A stretch of 64,000 nucleotides of DNA from Nageia nagi (taxonomy: Eukaryota; Pinophyta). Below the pieces are notes generated by a model. That model did no database searches. It saw only the letters and a list, made by a program, of their open reading frames with translations, and was not told the origin of the DNA. This document shows, piece after piece, positions 12,661 to 23,711 of this stretch. Location: positions 153,016,001 to 153,080,000 of the forward strand of contig JBITNC010000001.1 in assembly GCA_050084985.1 (NCBI GenBank). The letters run 5' to 3'. The position numbers were made by a program, and so were the translations under genes. The stretch's first letter is position 1; every line of letters starts with the position of its first letter.

Positions 12661-13214
12661 AGCTCAAGTAAACATCAAACTATTGCAACCTTAATGAAAT
12701 AAAGCTTTGAAAACATCTCCCACACTTAGTGCCAAAAGCACTATAGATAATATGCTCTACAACTCTTGAAAAATTGGTCTCTAAAATTTGCTAAGTGAAG
12801 AAATAACAGATTTAGGACTATTGTTTATTTATGTAGGGTTTGATATTGGTGTTTATTAATGGCAATTAATGAATTAGTAATGTTGAGGACCACAAAAAGT
12901 GCTATGTTAGAGATGAAAAATGGGATTGTATTTTATTTAAGAGTGCCAATTTTAAATTAGAGTGTATGGCATAGGTCTATGGCTTTTCCAAGGATATCCT
13001 TTGTTTGGAGTTTGATCCTCTGATGTGATATATTGTGACCATCAAACATAACTGCCACCATACTTAGTAAATGCTACCATTAATAGCTAGTTAATGCCTT
13101 AGGAAGCACACTTTCAAAAAATAAAGTATATACAAAATAATATTTTTTAATAAATAAAATTTATTAAAAAAATAATTAATTGCATAATATAATTTAAATT
13201 ATATAATCCTATTG

Positions 13215-14440
13215 GGTGTTATGAAGTTACCTAACCACTTGATAATGTTTCAAATAGATCCTATTCAATGGTATATGCAATTATTGAGATCCAACAATAT
13301 GTTGAAGCTTGAATGCATTTTTTTGTAGGGAATCAATGATGATATAGGGACCACTCCATAAGGGATCAAATTTTTCATGCTTCATGGGATTTTGTCTTTC
13401 TTTGTCCCATTTGAGGATGATGTCTCTAATTTCAAACTTGATCAAGGAGAACTTTTTCTTATCGAACCATTTTTTAACAATTTGTTGTCGATGCTAAAAG
13501 GCTTGATATACTTTGTTCCTACCATCTTCCATCTTTATAAATCGATTTAAACTTAGTTTTAGTGGCTCAAAGTCACAATATTCTAACCCTTGTAGGATCT
13601 TTAATACAAGTAACTCAAGATGAATTGGCAACACTAGTTTTTTACCATAAAGTAATGCATAGGGAGATGTTTTGATAGTTGATTTGATTCTAATCCTATT
13701 TTTCCATAATGTATTGTTCAATTATGTGTGCCATTGTATAGGATTCCACTAAATTATCCTTTTAATGATCTAGGTTAAGGTTTTATTTGTTAATTTTGCT
13801 AACTTATTCCTTTGTAGGTAATAGTTTGAAAAGAACATCAACTACATCATGTAATCAATAACAAATTCTGACAAATTAGCTCCAATAAATGTAGGACCAT
13901 TTTCTAATACAATTGTCTATGGGATTCTAAAGCAAGTAATTAACTTTTTAACCATCTTAATTACTACCTCTTGATCTACACTCTTACACGACATAGCTTC
14001 TAATAAACATGAAGTAGTTTGTTGTAGTCAGAATAAACTTATGGCTTGTTGAAGAATTAAAGTTAGTAACACCAATGAAGTCTAAACCACATTGTTGGAA
14101 AGGTTTTTCAACAACCACAACCTTGAAAGGTATTGTAGCTTATCTCCTTTTTTCCACATATGTACTATATTTATCATATTCTCAAGCTATCTTAAATGAA
14201 TCTTAAAATAGAGTAGGCCAATAATAACATACTTGTAATACTTTTTTTACTAGGGTAGGACCATTATAGTGTCCATTAGAGAATTCATAATGGAATTCAT
14301 GTAAAATTTTTTGGGATTCATCTTGAGTCACACATATAAAAAGGGTTTGATCAAAATTCTTCCTATAAATATGATAATCTATCATCATAAACTTTAATAC
14401 TTGTAACTTGAATCTTCTTCTTTGACACCTATCCAATGAT
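13215..14440 (-). pseudogene. Tat-like integrase, decayed
   Basis: On the minus strand from 14436: a zinc-finger block (ILHEFHYEFSNGHYNG, then VLQVCYYWPTLF), the core start CGLDFIGV (about 14070-14090) with its first catalytic Asp, and a degraded central part with stops. The C-terminal domain follows (YALLYGKKLVLPIHLELLVL at about 13600-13670), then ILKWDKERQNPMKHEKFDPL and WSGPYIIIDS (13320-13430), typical of the end of Tat integrases. Several frameshifts. It directly follows RNase H and precedes the extra ORF, the expected order. Confidence 0.85.
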
Positions 14441-14459
14441 TCAGGACAATTACTAGTTT

Positions 14460-15175
14460 TAAAATAAAAAATAAATTACTTTATCCAATCACTCTTTTGC
14501 TTAAGATGCTCTTCATCTTCAATAATAACAATAATGTGTGTAGCCTCTACTATATTTTTACAGAGAGCTCTTTTCAGAATAGGCTTTTTTGGTTTGATTT
14601 GTATATCTATATTCCATTATTCTTATGATCCAACCAACTTTTCTTCCACCTAATTCCCCTTGTAGAATATAAAATCACATCTGGGTGGATGGTATATACA
14701 AGGATCTTACTCTAGGATACATAATACTTAAACATTTTAATACCTTTCATTATGGAAAATATTTGCTTTTCAATAAATGGATACCTTATTTAATGTTGGT
14801 GTAGTGTTTCAATATGAAAGGTAATGGGATATTCTTATTTATGGTCATCTTTTTGTACCAGTATGGTTGTAATACTTTTCTTTGCTCTATAAACACACAT
14901 AATAAAGTCATTTGAAAATTTTGGATTTTTCAAAAATGGAGCTTCTGTTATAACTTTTTTGATATCATGAAAATCTTGCTTTACTTCATGAGACCAAGAA
15001 AATATAGCATCTTTGTTTAACATTGCTATGATTAGAGAAACAATATGAGAGAAATCACTAATAAAATTTCTAACAAAATTGATTTGACCAAGGAAGGATT
15101 GTAGGGCCTTATTTGAAGGTAGAGGCAATGCTTTAATAGCTTTGACTCTATTAGGATCAATTGCCAATACCTCTT
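14460..15175 (-). pseudogene. Ty3/gypsy RNase H (own type), decayed
   Basis: Minus-strand frame 15167-14835 is open for 110 codons: AIDPNRVKAIKALPLPSNKA, then LQSFLGQINFVRNFISDFSH and FSWSHEVKQDFHDIKK. This is the connection plus start of gypsy RNase H (family form IDPxKVxAIxxLPxPxxxKxLQSFLGxINFxRRFI). The expected catalytic Asp block is VYRAKKSITTILVQ where YxDASxxAIGxVLxQ is usual, so the active site is damaged. Weaker remnants (ILVYTIHPDV) run to about 14600. Confidence 0.8.
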
Positions 15176-15910
15176 CTTAAATAATGTGGCCAAGAATTTT
15201 TCCTTGGTTAATCATAAAAATTTTTTTGGGGTTGATAGAAATCCCAAATTGCATACATTTTTTAAAAACTTACCTGAGGTGGTTGAGGTGATCCTTTTTG
15301 CTCTTGGAAAATAGAGTAATGCCATTCAAGTAGATGAGGATTATCTTGTTTATCAGTTCACCAAAGGCATGGTCCTTTACTCTTTGCAAAGTAGCCCTAA
15401 CATTGAAGAGACCAAAAGGCATTCTCTAAGATGCAAATATTCCCCACTTGGTATTAAATGCTACTTTATATTGATCCTCATCCTTTACCTAGATTTGGTT
15501 GAATCCTTAATATCCATCCATCATTGAAAAATAACATGCTCTGGCTACTATTTATAGGATTTGTTCCATCGGAGGAAGAAGATAGTTTTCTTTTATGAAC
15601 ACTTGGTCTAGATTTTTGAAATCTAAACATAGTCTAATTTATCCATTATTTTTTCTCATTGGGACTAAATTAGCTACACAAGAAGAATTCTTGATAGGAT
15701 AGATAATTTTAGCATGTATGAGTTTTTGTAACTCTTTTTTCATGGTTTCTTCTATCCTTGGGTTCATTGACCTCAATTTTTTTTTGTATGGCTTGACTTT
15801 TAACTCTAGTTCAATAGTGTTTTGGATCACATTCTTATCATATATCTTTAGATCATCATAAGTCCAAGCAATTACTTTGGTGAACTCATGGAAAATATAA
15901 AGTAGCATAT
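15176..15910 (-). pseudogene. Ty3/gypsy reverse transcriptase, decayed
   Basis: Minus-strand frame 15908-15639 holds the RT N-terminus: EFTKVIAWTYDDLKIYDKNV, TIELELKVKPYKKKLRSMNP, IHAKIIYPIKNSSCVANLVP and MRKNNG, close to the Tat form (FAWSYEDLKGI, MNPxxxxxVKEELxKLL, VPKKNG). Downstream, in broken frames, come the FxLD block and the MPFGL block (MPFGLFNVRATLQRVKDHAF-like, about 15350-15430) with the DDI region near 15340. Stops exclude function. It lies between an archaeal-type RNase H (upstream) and the gypsy RNase H (downstream). Confidence 0.85.
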
Positions 15911-16189
15911 CTTTTTCTTCTTTAGAGCACTTTGATCTAACTTTTATACATTTTTTGGGTTCAACTTCTAGGTCAGCATTGTTTTAGTTTTTTAAAACCA
16001 AGTTTTTGGCTCTTTGAACATATTTAGAATCAAACAATCATTCAAAGGAAATCAAATCTTAAGGTACAATATTATTTCTTAGCTGAATAACATTTGATTC
16101 TTGAAAATAATCAAAGAGTTCTTCAACACCAAAGGTATGTGATACTACTTCATCTAATAAAAATTTCATAATATGTTCATTAGATTCAA

Positions 16190-16990
16190 ATACCTACCAA
16201 ACATTTGCAATATTAGGTACAAATTGCCTAAATAGGACTTTGAATCCATGACTACATCTCTTGTGATGAGTAGGATTGAAACGTACTCCTTTTTTGGTAA
16301 GTGCATCAAAAATTTGATTATGATTTCTAGGAATGGAGATAAAATTGATAACTAGGACTGATTCCATGAAGTCCCATATCCTATTTCTATAAGTCTTGAG
16401 ATAGTGATATCTTGCACTGATCTTATTTGACTTCATTTATTTCTAGTTTAGAATCACCATGGACTACTAGGCATTTACTTCCCATACTAATAGCTTTAGA
16501 TAACCTTAAACATAGAGCTTCATATTAAACAACATTATTGGTGCAATTCCACATGAATTTGAATGAAAACCTTTTCATGTTTTGTCAAGTGATTTAAAAA
16601 TAATACCATATCCACATCCATGTTTACAATTAGATCCATCAAAGAACATCATCCATACTTCATTTTCCTTTTTAGTTGAGACTAAGATTAGCTAAACATT
16701 TTTATATAATAAGTAGTTACCCATACCAATGTTAGTGACTTGATAATTAATGTCATTTTTTGAAAGAATCTTTGTAGTTAGTAGTGATTCTATGAGTGGA
16801 TCCCTTTCAAATATTTCCACTTATTTAGGTTCATTCATACAATGTTTCTCATAGATATTCTTGAGATGAATATTCTTAGTACTCTCATTTGGGATTTTGA
16901 CATGCTTGTTTTCAAAAGGAAGTAGGAAGTGTATATAATCTAAGGGTAAATCTTTCACCTAGTCTTCCATTGAGAAACTAATAGCTCTTG
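16190..16990 (-). pseudogene. Archaeal-type RNase H (aRH) domain upstream of RT, decayed
   Basis: Minus-strand translation from about 16690 reads MMFFDGSNCKHGCGYGIIF (family form FDGSxxxxGxGAGIxF), then a damaged NMAEYEAL region (APIMLFNMKLYV), then VHGDS (the DSxL catalytic block) at about 16450-16470. The open frame 16436-16194 follows: KSNKISARYHYLKTYRNRIW, FISIPRNHNQIFDALTKKG (family form IPRxxNxxADALAxxA). This is the second, archaeal-like RNase H acquired by the Tat lineage. Upstream on the same strand (16990-16740) the frame continues with SFSMEDWVKDLPLDYIHFLL-like sequence, normally still pol. Key difference from gRH: located before RT. Confidence 0.75.
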
Positions 16991-17188
16991 AAATCTAGGC
17001 TTTCCTAAGGAATTTTTGGCACTACATCTAGTAAATCTAGGTTGTAAAGGTGCTAAGGTTCAAAATATTGACTGGTTTGACATCATAATTACCAATAAGG
17101 TTAAATAAACCCTATAGTATTTTAAGCACAATTTGATAGCTTACTAAACACAACCATATAGCCTACCAAAAATGAATATTACTACTAT

Positions 17189-17980
17189 TGATTAGTATAA
17201 TGTAACCTTAAGGTTTGGTCTAGTCTAGTTCTCCCTCATCTACAATAGTAGGGTTTTTGAAAGAGTAGAAGGTGGTGGGACAATGCACTTGTGGTGGTTT
17301 TGATCTCAATCATTGGGTTATAGGTGAGTTCTTATCTATAAAAGAGGTTACAAGTAACTAGAAAGAAATAAAATATGCAAAGAGTAAATGGAAAGTGATG
17401 AAAATCTAATCTATAAAGTGAGGGAATCAAATAATAAATAAATTAAACTATTCAACTTGGGCATCATCACACAGGTAGTAATCCATAGTCAATACTAAGA
17501 ATAGTACAACTATCTCACTCCTGGGATCTTGCAATTGCAATACATAACCACAATTTAGAACTAAACTTCACACATAAGAATTACAAAATAAGATAACAAC
17601 CACAAAAATGTAAAGGGTAAAATATCATAGTATTGCATTATCATATATGAAAATAGAGCTTACATTGGCCAACTTTGTTAAAATATTTGACCTTTTGGAC
17701 ATCTAATAGTACACTATTTATAGATTCTATTTACAAAATGGGTGGTTATTCACCATTAATGACTTCAACTAACTCCTTTACTAACAATAATATAACTTAA
17801 ATATATACATGTACAAATTTACAATTGTAATTGATTATACAATATGGTCATGATTTAGGACCAAATCTTGAGAATCCATAGACCTTCAATCTTGGTACCT
17901 CTTTGAACTAAAATACATCATATATGTCTTTGAGTTGATCTTATGGGACTATTTTTGAAATTAAAAAGTATGGCTTGCCA
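17189..17980 (-). repeat. 5' LTR (right copy) of minus-strand Tat-like element
   Basis: On the minus strand it begins TGGCAAGCCATAC and ends TTATACTAATCA, giving TG...CA termini. A TATA-like box CTATAAATAG lies on the minus strand at 17722-17713, which would place U3 at the right end. The 5 bases outside (ttttg, 17981-17985) do not match those outside the left LTR. Confidence 0.8.
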
Positions 17981-19837
17981 TTTTGATTGGTATGATTAAC
18001 CTCTGTTAGTAATTGATAACTACTTAAATCTTTGTAACTATTAAATATTTGACACTATTACTCTAGGTTGCAATCATTGTAAGGGTGAAAATATATGTAT
18101 CATTCAATCCTAAAGGTAAACTTTTATTGACATGTAGAAACAAGTTGTTATCGACACATTCATAGAGATATGGGGGTTATACACTATTGGTTAAGTGGAA
18201 CTGGGTGTTTCTTTTTTCTTATAGTCTTCTTTCATTATTGATGGGTCTTATTTGTCTTGGTGGGCTTTATTTGATATCTAAGAAGTCTTACCACCTATTG
18301 ATTTTCCTCAAAACACATGACATCATTTCTTAAAATTGGTAGGGTCTATTGAATGTGAGCATTGTCACATCTCCCTTTGTTGATACCTTCGGGACTACTT
18401 GATGGTAGATGAAATTAGTGCTCATTGATTTCTATCAAAAGGTACAACTTGTCATTTGGAATTTTATGGGTTTGAAAACATAGCCCACAAAATGACTTGA
18501 CTCTAAACTAATAATTATATACAATAAAGCCCAAAAAGAACTCCCAAACTATACAAGACTCAAACCTAAATAATTAGAATTTCGATTAGACCTAGACTAA
18601 ACTTAGAACACTTATGGACCTCATAAAACATATCCCTAGTTACTATTTTAGATTTGTTACACTTTGTTAGAGAGTATGTACTATATTTTGATATGCAATT
18701 AGATAAGTATAAAGCTATTTTTCACAAGAAGGGCAAAGTTATAGAGTTGAATAGTGAAAATCAAGAGATCAAGGTAATGAATCAAAAGGAAGCAACAAAT
18801 ATGGATACTAATGATTTTCATGAATAAATTTTTGCTATGACATAAAAGGTCGCTCACTTGTATGAATTTATGTTATGTATTGAAAAATGTATGAATTCAT
18901 TAACATCAAAGATAAATAAATTGAATAATTCCTTGAAGTTTTTTGATAAAATATAAAATGCCTCCCTTGTATGAAGAAGATAATAGTATTTATACACTTG
19001 ATGAGATGAAGGTATATAGTGATTAGGAACAACAGGTAGATAATAATTTTACATATTGGAAGAAGGATAATTTTAAAGACAAGTTCTTCAAGTTCATCTA
19101 GGAGATGACTAACATAGAGAAATGAGTAGTATAGCTAGTTGGGATTAAGTGAAATATTATCTTAAAAGCTATTTATTGATTTGTTTCATTGGCTTAACTT
19201 ATTAAACATATAGAACCTTTGATGGATGTAGAGTGGTTAAAGGCTCTCAAAAATTTACTTAATGAATGGACAAATGAAGGCATATTTTGTAGAGATTGAT
19301 AGAGTTTTGTAAAAAGTTGCAATTTTATCTAAGTTTGAGATTGAGTAGCATAAATTCACTAGCTAGCCTCTAGAATGTATACTCATACATATTTTTAGAG
19401 AAATAAGAAGAGTTTTGTATGAGTATGATCATTTTTATCCTTTACTATTTGAAAAAATATTTACACTTAGTCAATTTTGAACATTTATCATAATGTTTGA
19501 TTTTGATAAAGTTTTAATAGTATTGGAGTGAGCAAAAGTTTTTGGAATAGCAATAAAATAGGATAGTGTTGGTACTTAGTCATTTTTGAGTATTTCTCAT
19601 AGTATTCAATTTTGGATGAGATCTGATAGTATTAGGATAAATAAAGTTTACCAAAATTATGAAAAAAATAAATACCACTATACTTAACCATTTTCTAATA
19701 TTTAATAGAGCATTTGATTTTGGCAAAGATCCAGTAGAGCAGAGTAGGCTAAATTCCATTGAAACAATGAGAAAATCAAATAACTCATTTTCTTCAATTA
19801 TAATCCTATTAGAGGTGGTTTAATCATATGTCATGAA
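17981..19837. other. Intergenic/unclassified, with a weak plus-strand coding remnant
   Basis: No recognisable gene. From about 18660 to 19340 the plus strand has coding texture with stops (YFDMQLDKYKAIFHKKGKVI, then INKLNNSLKFFDKI), lysine-rich and coil-like. It resembles the unassigned 3' ORFs of the Tat-like elements in style, but I cannot match it. From 19480 to 19740 three phrases built on 'cattttgagtatttctcatagtattcaattttgg'-like text recur loosely every ~110 bases. Confidence 0.35.
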
Positions 19838-20817
19838 TGTTAGTTGCATAATGATATTGAAAGGGGGGTTAATTGGTGTAGTAAATTAATTTTTCAATAT
19901 TTAAAACTAAATTAATACAAAACTAAAATCATACACAACAAACATATCCAAAACATCACACAACACAAGATGTAATGAGGTTAACCAATTTGGATACATT
20001 CCCATAAATAATTAATTGGAATTCCATACAAATATAGCTTTTTCAAATCACCAAATTTATAAATATTTTACTAGCACCCACTGGAAGGAGCACCAACCCT
20101 AATTTACTAGCACCAACTGGAAGGAGACACTAATCCCCTAATTTACCAACACCAACTAGAAGGAGCACCAAACCATAATATTGAGCACCAACTTGATAAA
20201 TATATAAAAATCTAAAAAAATATTAAATTTGATAATTAGACCCTAATTTTCTAGCTCATAAATTATTTCCTCTGAAATTTATCTAATCTCTACAATCTTA
20301 TCACACCTTGCACATTGATGATCTCAACTTTACAATCTTTTCACATCCTACACATTGATGATATTAACTCTATATCTCAATTCTTTTCTTCAACATATAA
20401 ACTTATTGTATTCAACCATCTCTCACACCCTAAAAAATAAACTCTTGCCTTTCTAGCCTTTTAAAGTACGATAAACATAATCTAGCTTCTAAAACACTCC
20501 CTACACTAAGAATCCTCCAAAATACCCCCTGACCAAAATGCCTTGAATGAAGGTCAAATATTTAGAAAAGGTAGGCATATTTATATTCAATAGAAATATA
20601 TTTGTGAGGGATATCTAATGAATAAATAATAAACTCATTTAGATTCTTATATCAAAATTTATATCCTTCCAAAGATGAATGATATTTTCTCAAACAATTT
20701 CACTTACTATCTTCCTTGCAACCAAGAAAAACATCACAACATTATAATAATTGCATATTAATTTTACTAGTATATTCCCAATAAAGTGTGTTCATAATAA
20801 TGATAATACCTTTCTCA
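19838..20817 (-). repeat. 3' LTR (left copy) of non-autonomous element
   Basis: Plus-strand start TGTTAGTTGC, end TTTCTCA, giving TG...CA on both strands. Shares with 22776-23711 the aaggggggt block, acacaacacaagatgtaatg, catccaacacattgatgat-like text, and a minus-strand TATA-like AATATAAATATGCCTACC at about 20570-20590. Confidence 0.75.
20062..20185. repeat. Three ~40-bp tandem units inside the LTR
   Basis: Consecutive imperfect copies built on tttaccaacaccaactag, then aaggag(c/a)cac(c)aa(t/c)cccctaa. The same triplet of units is found in the other LTR at about 22999-23120, so it predates insertion and belongs to the LTR. Confidence 0.7.
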
Positions 20818-21539
20818 ATAATCTCCCTCTTTGTAATTGTTGGCAATACATACACATATTTTCTTTTAACTCTTCTCCCCCTTTGACAACAATGACAAAG
20901 GCTTGTTGTAAACTCCCTTTGAATCCTTGTATAACATTTTCAAGAACATGTTGAAATAGAAATAATATTAGGAATCACAAATAGGATAAAAAAAAATAAA
21001 ATAATGAGTAATTTCTCCTCTTATCTTTAACTGTTATAAACCATACATAATATGTCAACTTCACTCAACATCATCAACTTAGTAGCATCATCAATATATA
21101 ATAGTTCATAAGCAACTCTATTATCCATATGAAATACATAAAAGTAACAACTTCAATAATGAAAAATTCACTCAAATTCTATTCAACAATACCATACAGC
21201 TACATCAGAATATCATATGAAAATGTTTACTTCCCTATACTACCTACTCACCATCCTCATGTAATTCTTACATAGTAGAGCTTTAAAATTTTGTTTGAAA
21301 TTTCTCCTCCCTAACTTTCCTTCTCTAGACCTTCTTATGCTTGGGTATGGATCTATCATTAATTTTATCTCACTTAGCATTTTGACAATTTTTCTTTGGA
21401 GATAGTCTTTTCTTCATTATTAAAGATTGACCATTCTTCATTCCTTGATGTTCATAATAGTCTCTTCATTGTCTATGATGCCTTCTTTATGGATAATATA
21501 ATTTTTTGTCCTACGATCTATTAGATCCAAAAAGCTTCT

Positions 21540-22745
21540 ACAAAACCTTATCATATGTCAATAAGAATTATAGTTAAAGCATTGTACATCATATTGAATT
21601 TGAATGGCATATAAATTTTTAATAATATGACTCTTTAGTCTAATTTTTATTATGCAATTAGCTTCTCTATGACTAAATTTATTACATCTAAAACATCTAA
21701 CATTTTCATCTAGAATAGAAGTAACTAAGCTTTGATTTACAAGTTTCAATGCATGATATTTGATATACATCTTGTTGCCTTGTTTTCAAATTGGTTTCAT
21801 TTAAAATAATAGCCATAAAATGAATCATCATAGATAGAATGAGAAGGACAAGACCTCTTATATTGATTCTAATTTGTTGCATATATTCTTCTTTAATGGA
21901 TTCTCCTTTTATAGTCGGGCCTTCTATGCTTTAATCAATCATTTTCCCTTTTCTCCTTAGCTTGTTTCTCTTTTGCTAGTTTATTTGGTGATTCAACTTC
22001 ATACTCCTTTTGCCTTATTCCTATAACATTAGAAGTCTTCTTTTCTACATTTTTGTAAGATGATAGTTGCTTTGCATCATATTCAAGATGAAACTTGATC
22101 TTGGGATCTTTTTGTTATTCAAACATATCATCCATATTCTCTATGCCCTTCTCAAACTTGAGGTTAGTGGATAGTTTCCAATAAGCTTCTTCTAGTTATT
22201 TCCTTAATGAAATAATTTTCCTCTTCAAGTTTATGATGGGTTGTATATTTTTCTTTTATCTGCACTATAATTGCTTCTTCTACTTGCAACTTTAGATCTT
22301 GGATATCTTTACTTGCTATCTCTTCATGCATATTGCATTCTTCATATTTATTATCCATGTGTGATCTCAAAACTTTTTCCTTCTTCTTGTCTGTCTCAAG
22401 CTATAAGCATAAATCTTTAATTTTATCACCATATTCTTATAACTTCATTGATAGTCTTTTGTTCTTCTTTCTTTATACACTCAATTCTTTTAGTGCAACA
22501 ATCAACTCTCCTTCTAGATCTATTTAAACATCAAGCTTTTCATCATAATCTGTTTCTTCTTTAGTCTCTACCATATCTATCAAAAATAGTTCACTTGATC
22601 ATTATTCAATATTTGCGGCTATGGATATGAATCTTTCATTATATTCTTTTGAATGTACTTGAATAGATTGAGATGTTTTATTAGATAAGGATCTCCTCTT
22701 TCTACCCATTGTATCACAAACCAAGGTCTTCCTTGGCTAATTAAG
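21540..22745 (-). pseudogene. Gag-like remnant with CCHC zinc knuckle and coiled coil
   Basis: Minus strand from about 22740: a Ser-rich start (RKRSLSNKTSQSIQVHSKEY), then ELFLIDMVE and DLEGELIVALKELSV, then a coiled coil (22370-22164; EEIASKDIQDLKLQVEEAII). It ends at 21558-21770 with a CX2CX4HX4C zinc knuckle (CFRCNKFSHREANC, about 21663-21704). A second knuckle may follow (CFNYNSY) but its ligands are lost. Such gag proteins bind element RNA inside virus-like particles. Stops and frameshifts show it is inactive. It is the only coding remnant between the two LTRs. Confidence 0.65.
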
Positions 22746-22775
22746 CCTCACTTGGGAACCTACTATGATACTAAT

Positions 22776-23711
22776 TATTAGTCACATAATGATATTTAAA
22801 GGGGGGTGAATCATTGTAGTAAATTAATTTTTAAATATTTAAAACCTAAGTAATACAAAACTAAAACCATACAAAACAAACTTATTTAAAATGTCACACA
22901 ACACAAGATGTAATGAGGTTCACCAATTTGGCTACATTCTTGAAAATGATTACTTGGAATTACATTCAAATCAAACCTTTGAAAAGCACCAAATTTACAA
23001 ATAAGTTACCAACAACCACTAGAAGGAGCACCAACCCCTAATTTACCAATGCTAACTAGAAGGAGACACCAATCCCCTAATTTACCAAAACCAAGTGGGA
23101 GGAGCACCAACCTCTAATACCAAGAACCAACTTTGAAAAAAATATTGATCTTGATAATTAGAGCTTGAGTGATCTAGCTTATAAATTCTTTCCTTTGAGA
23201 TTTATCTAATCCCTACAATCTTATCACACCTTGCACATTGATGATCTCAACTCTATAATCTTCTCACATCCTACACATTGATGATCTCCACTCTGCATAT
23301 CAATTCATTTCTTCAACACATAAACATATTGGATTCAACCATCTCTCACACCCTAAAAAAAATGCTTTTCCTTTTTGTCCCTTTAAAGCAAGAAAAATGT
23401 AATCTAGCCTCCAAAATGCCCCTTATGATAATGAACCTCCAAAATGCCCCCTGACCAAAATGCCTTGAATGAAGGTTAAATATTTGGAAAAGGTAGGCAT
23501 ATTTATATTCTTTGTAAAGGTATCTTAAAAGAATATTTAATTAATAAATAATCAACTCAATTGGATGCCTCTATAAAAAGTTATTCCCTTCCAAAGATGA
23601 TTGATATTTTCTCAAACAATTTCACTTAAAACCAACATATCACAACATTATAATAACTTCACTAGAATATACCCAACATAGTGTGTTGACAACAATGATA
23701 ATACCTTGCTA
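22776..23711 (-). repeat. 5' LTR (right copy) of non-autonomous element
   Basis: Aligns by eye with 19838-20817. On the minus strand it is followed directly by the PBS-like TTAGTATCATAGTAGG. The minus-strand TATA-like AATATAAATATGCCTACC recurs at about 23485-23503. Its left edge is mutated (TATTAG for TGTTAG). Confidence 0.75.

Larger units (their letters stand above)
8453..17980 (-). mobile_element. Tat-like Ty3/gypsy element with LTR pair, no visible gag
   Basis: Two direct ~790-bp copies (8453-9243 and 17189-17980) flank ~7.9 kb of minus-strand polymerase sequence. Minus-strand order from the right: LTR, archaeal-type RNase H, RT, gypsy RNase H, integrase, long extra ORF, LTR. LTR orientation agrees, since the minus strand starts TGGCAAGCC and carries a TATA-like CTATAAATAG at 17713-17722. 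Only ~200 bases separate the right LTR from pol-like sequence, so gag and protease appear deleted. I find no exact target duplication, PBS or PPT. The LTRs differ at roughly one base in seven by eye, so the element is old. Confidence 0.75.
19838..23711 (-). mobile_element. Short LTR element with gag-like remnant only (non-autonomous, minus strand)
   Basis: Direct LTR copies (19838-20817 and 22776-23711) flank ~1.96 kb. On the minus strand the right LTR is followed by TTAGTATCATAGTAGG (about 22760-22775), close to the tRNA-iMet primer binding site TGGTATCAGAGC. The left LTR is preceded by the purine tract CAAAGAGGGAGATTAT (about 20818-20835), a classic PPT. The interior holds only gag-like pieces and no RT, integrase or protease, so it looks like a non-autonomous (LARD-like) derivative, probably Ty1/copia-related by its zinc knuckle and PBS. 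The 5-mer atgaa lies outside the left LTR (19833-19837) and again at 23716-23720, four bases off the predicted right edge, so a target duplication is possible but unproven. Confidence 0.7.
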
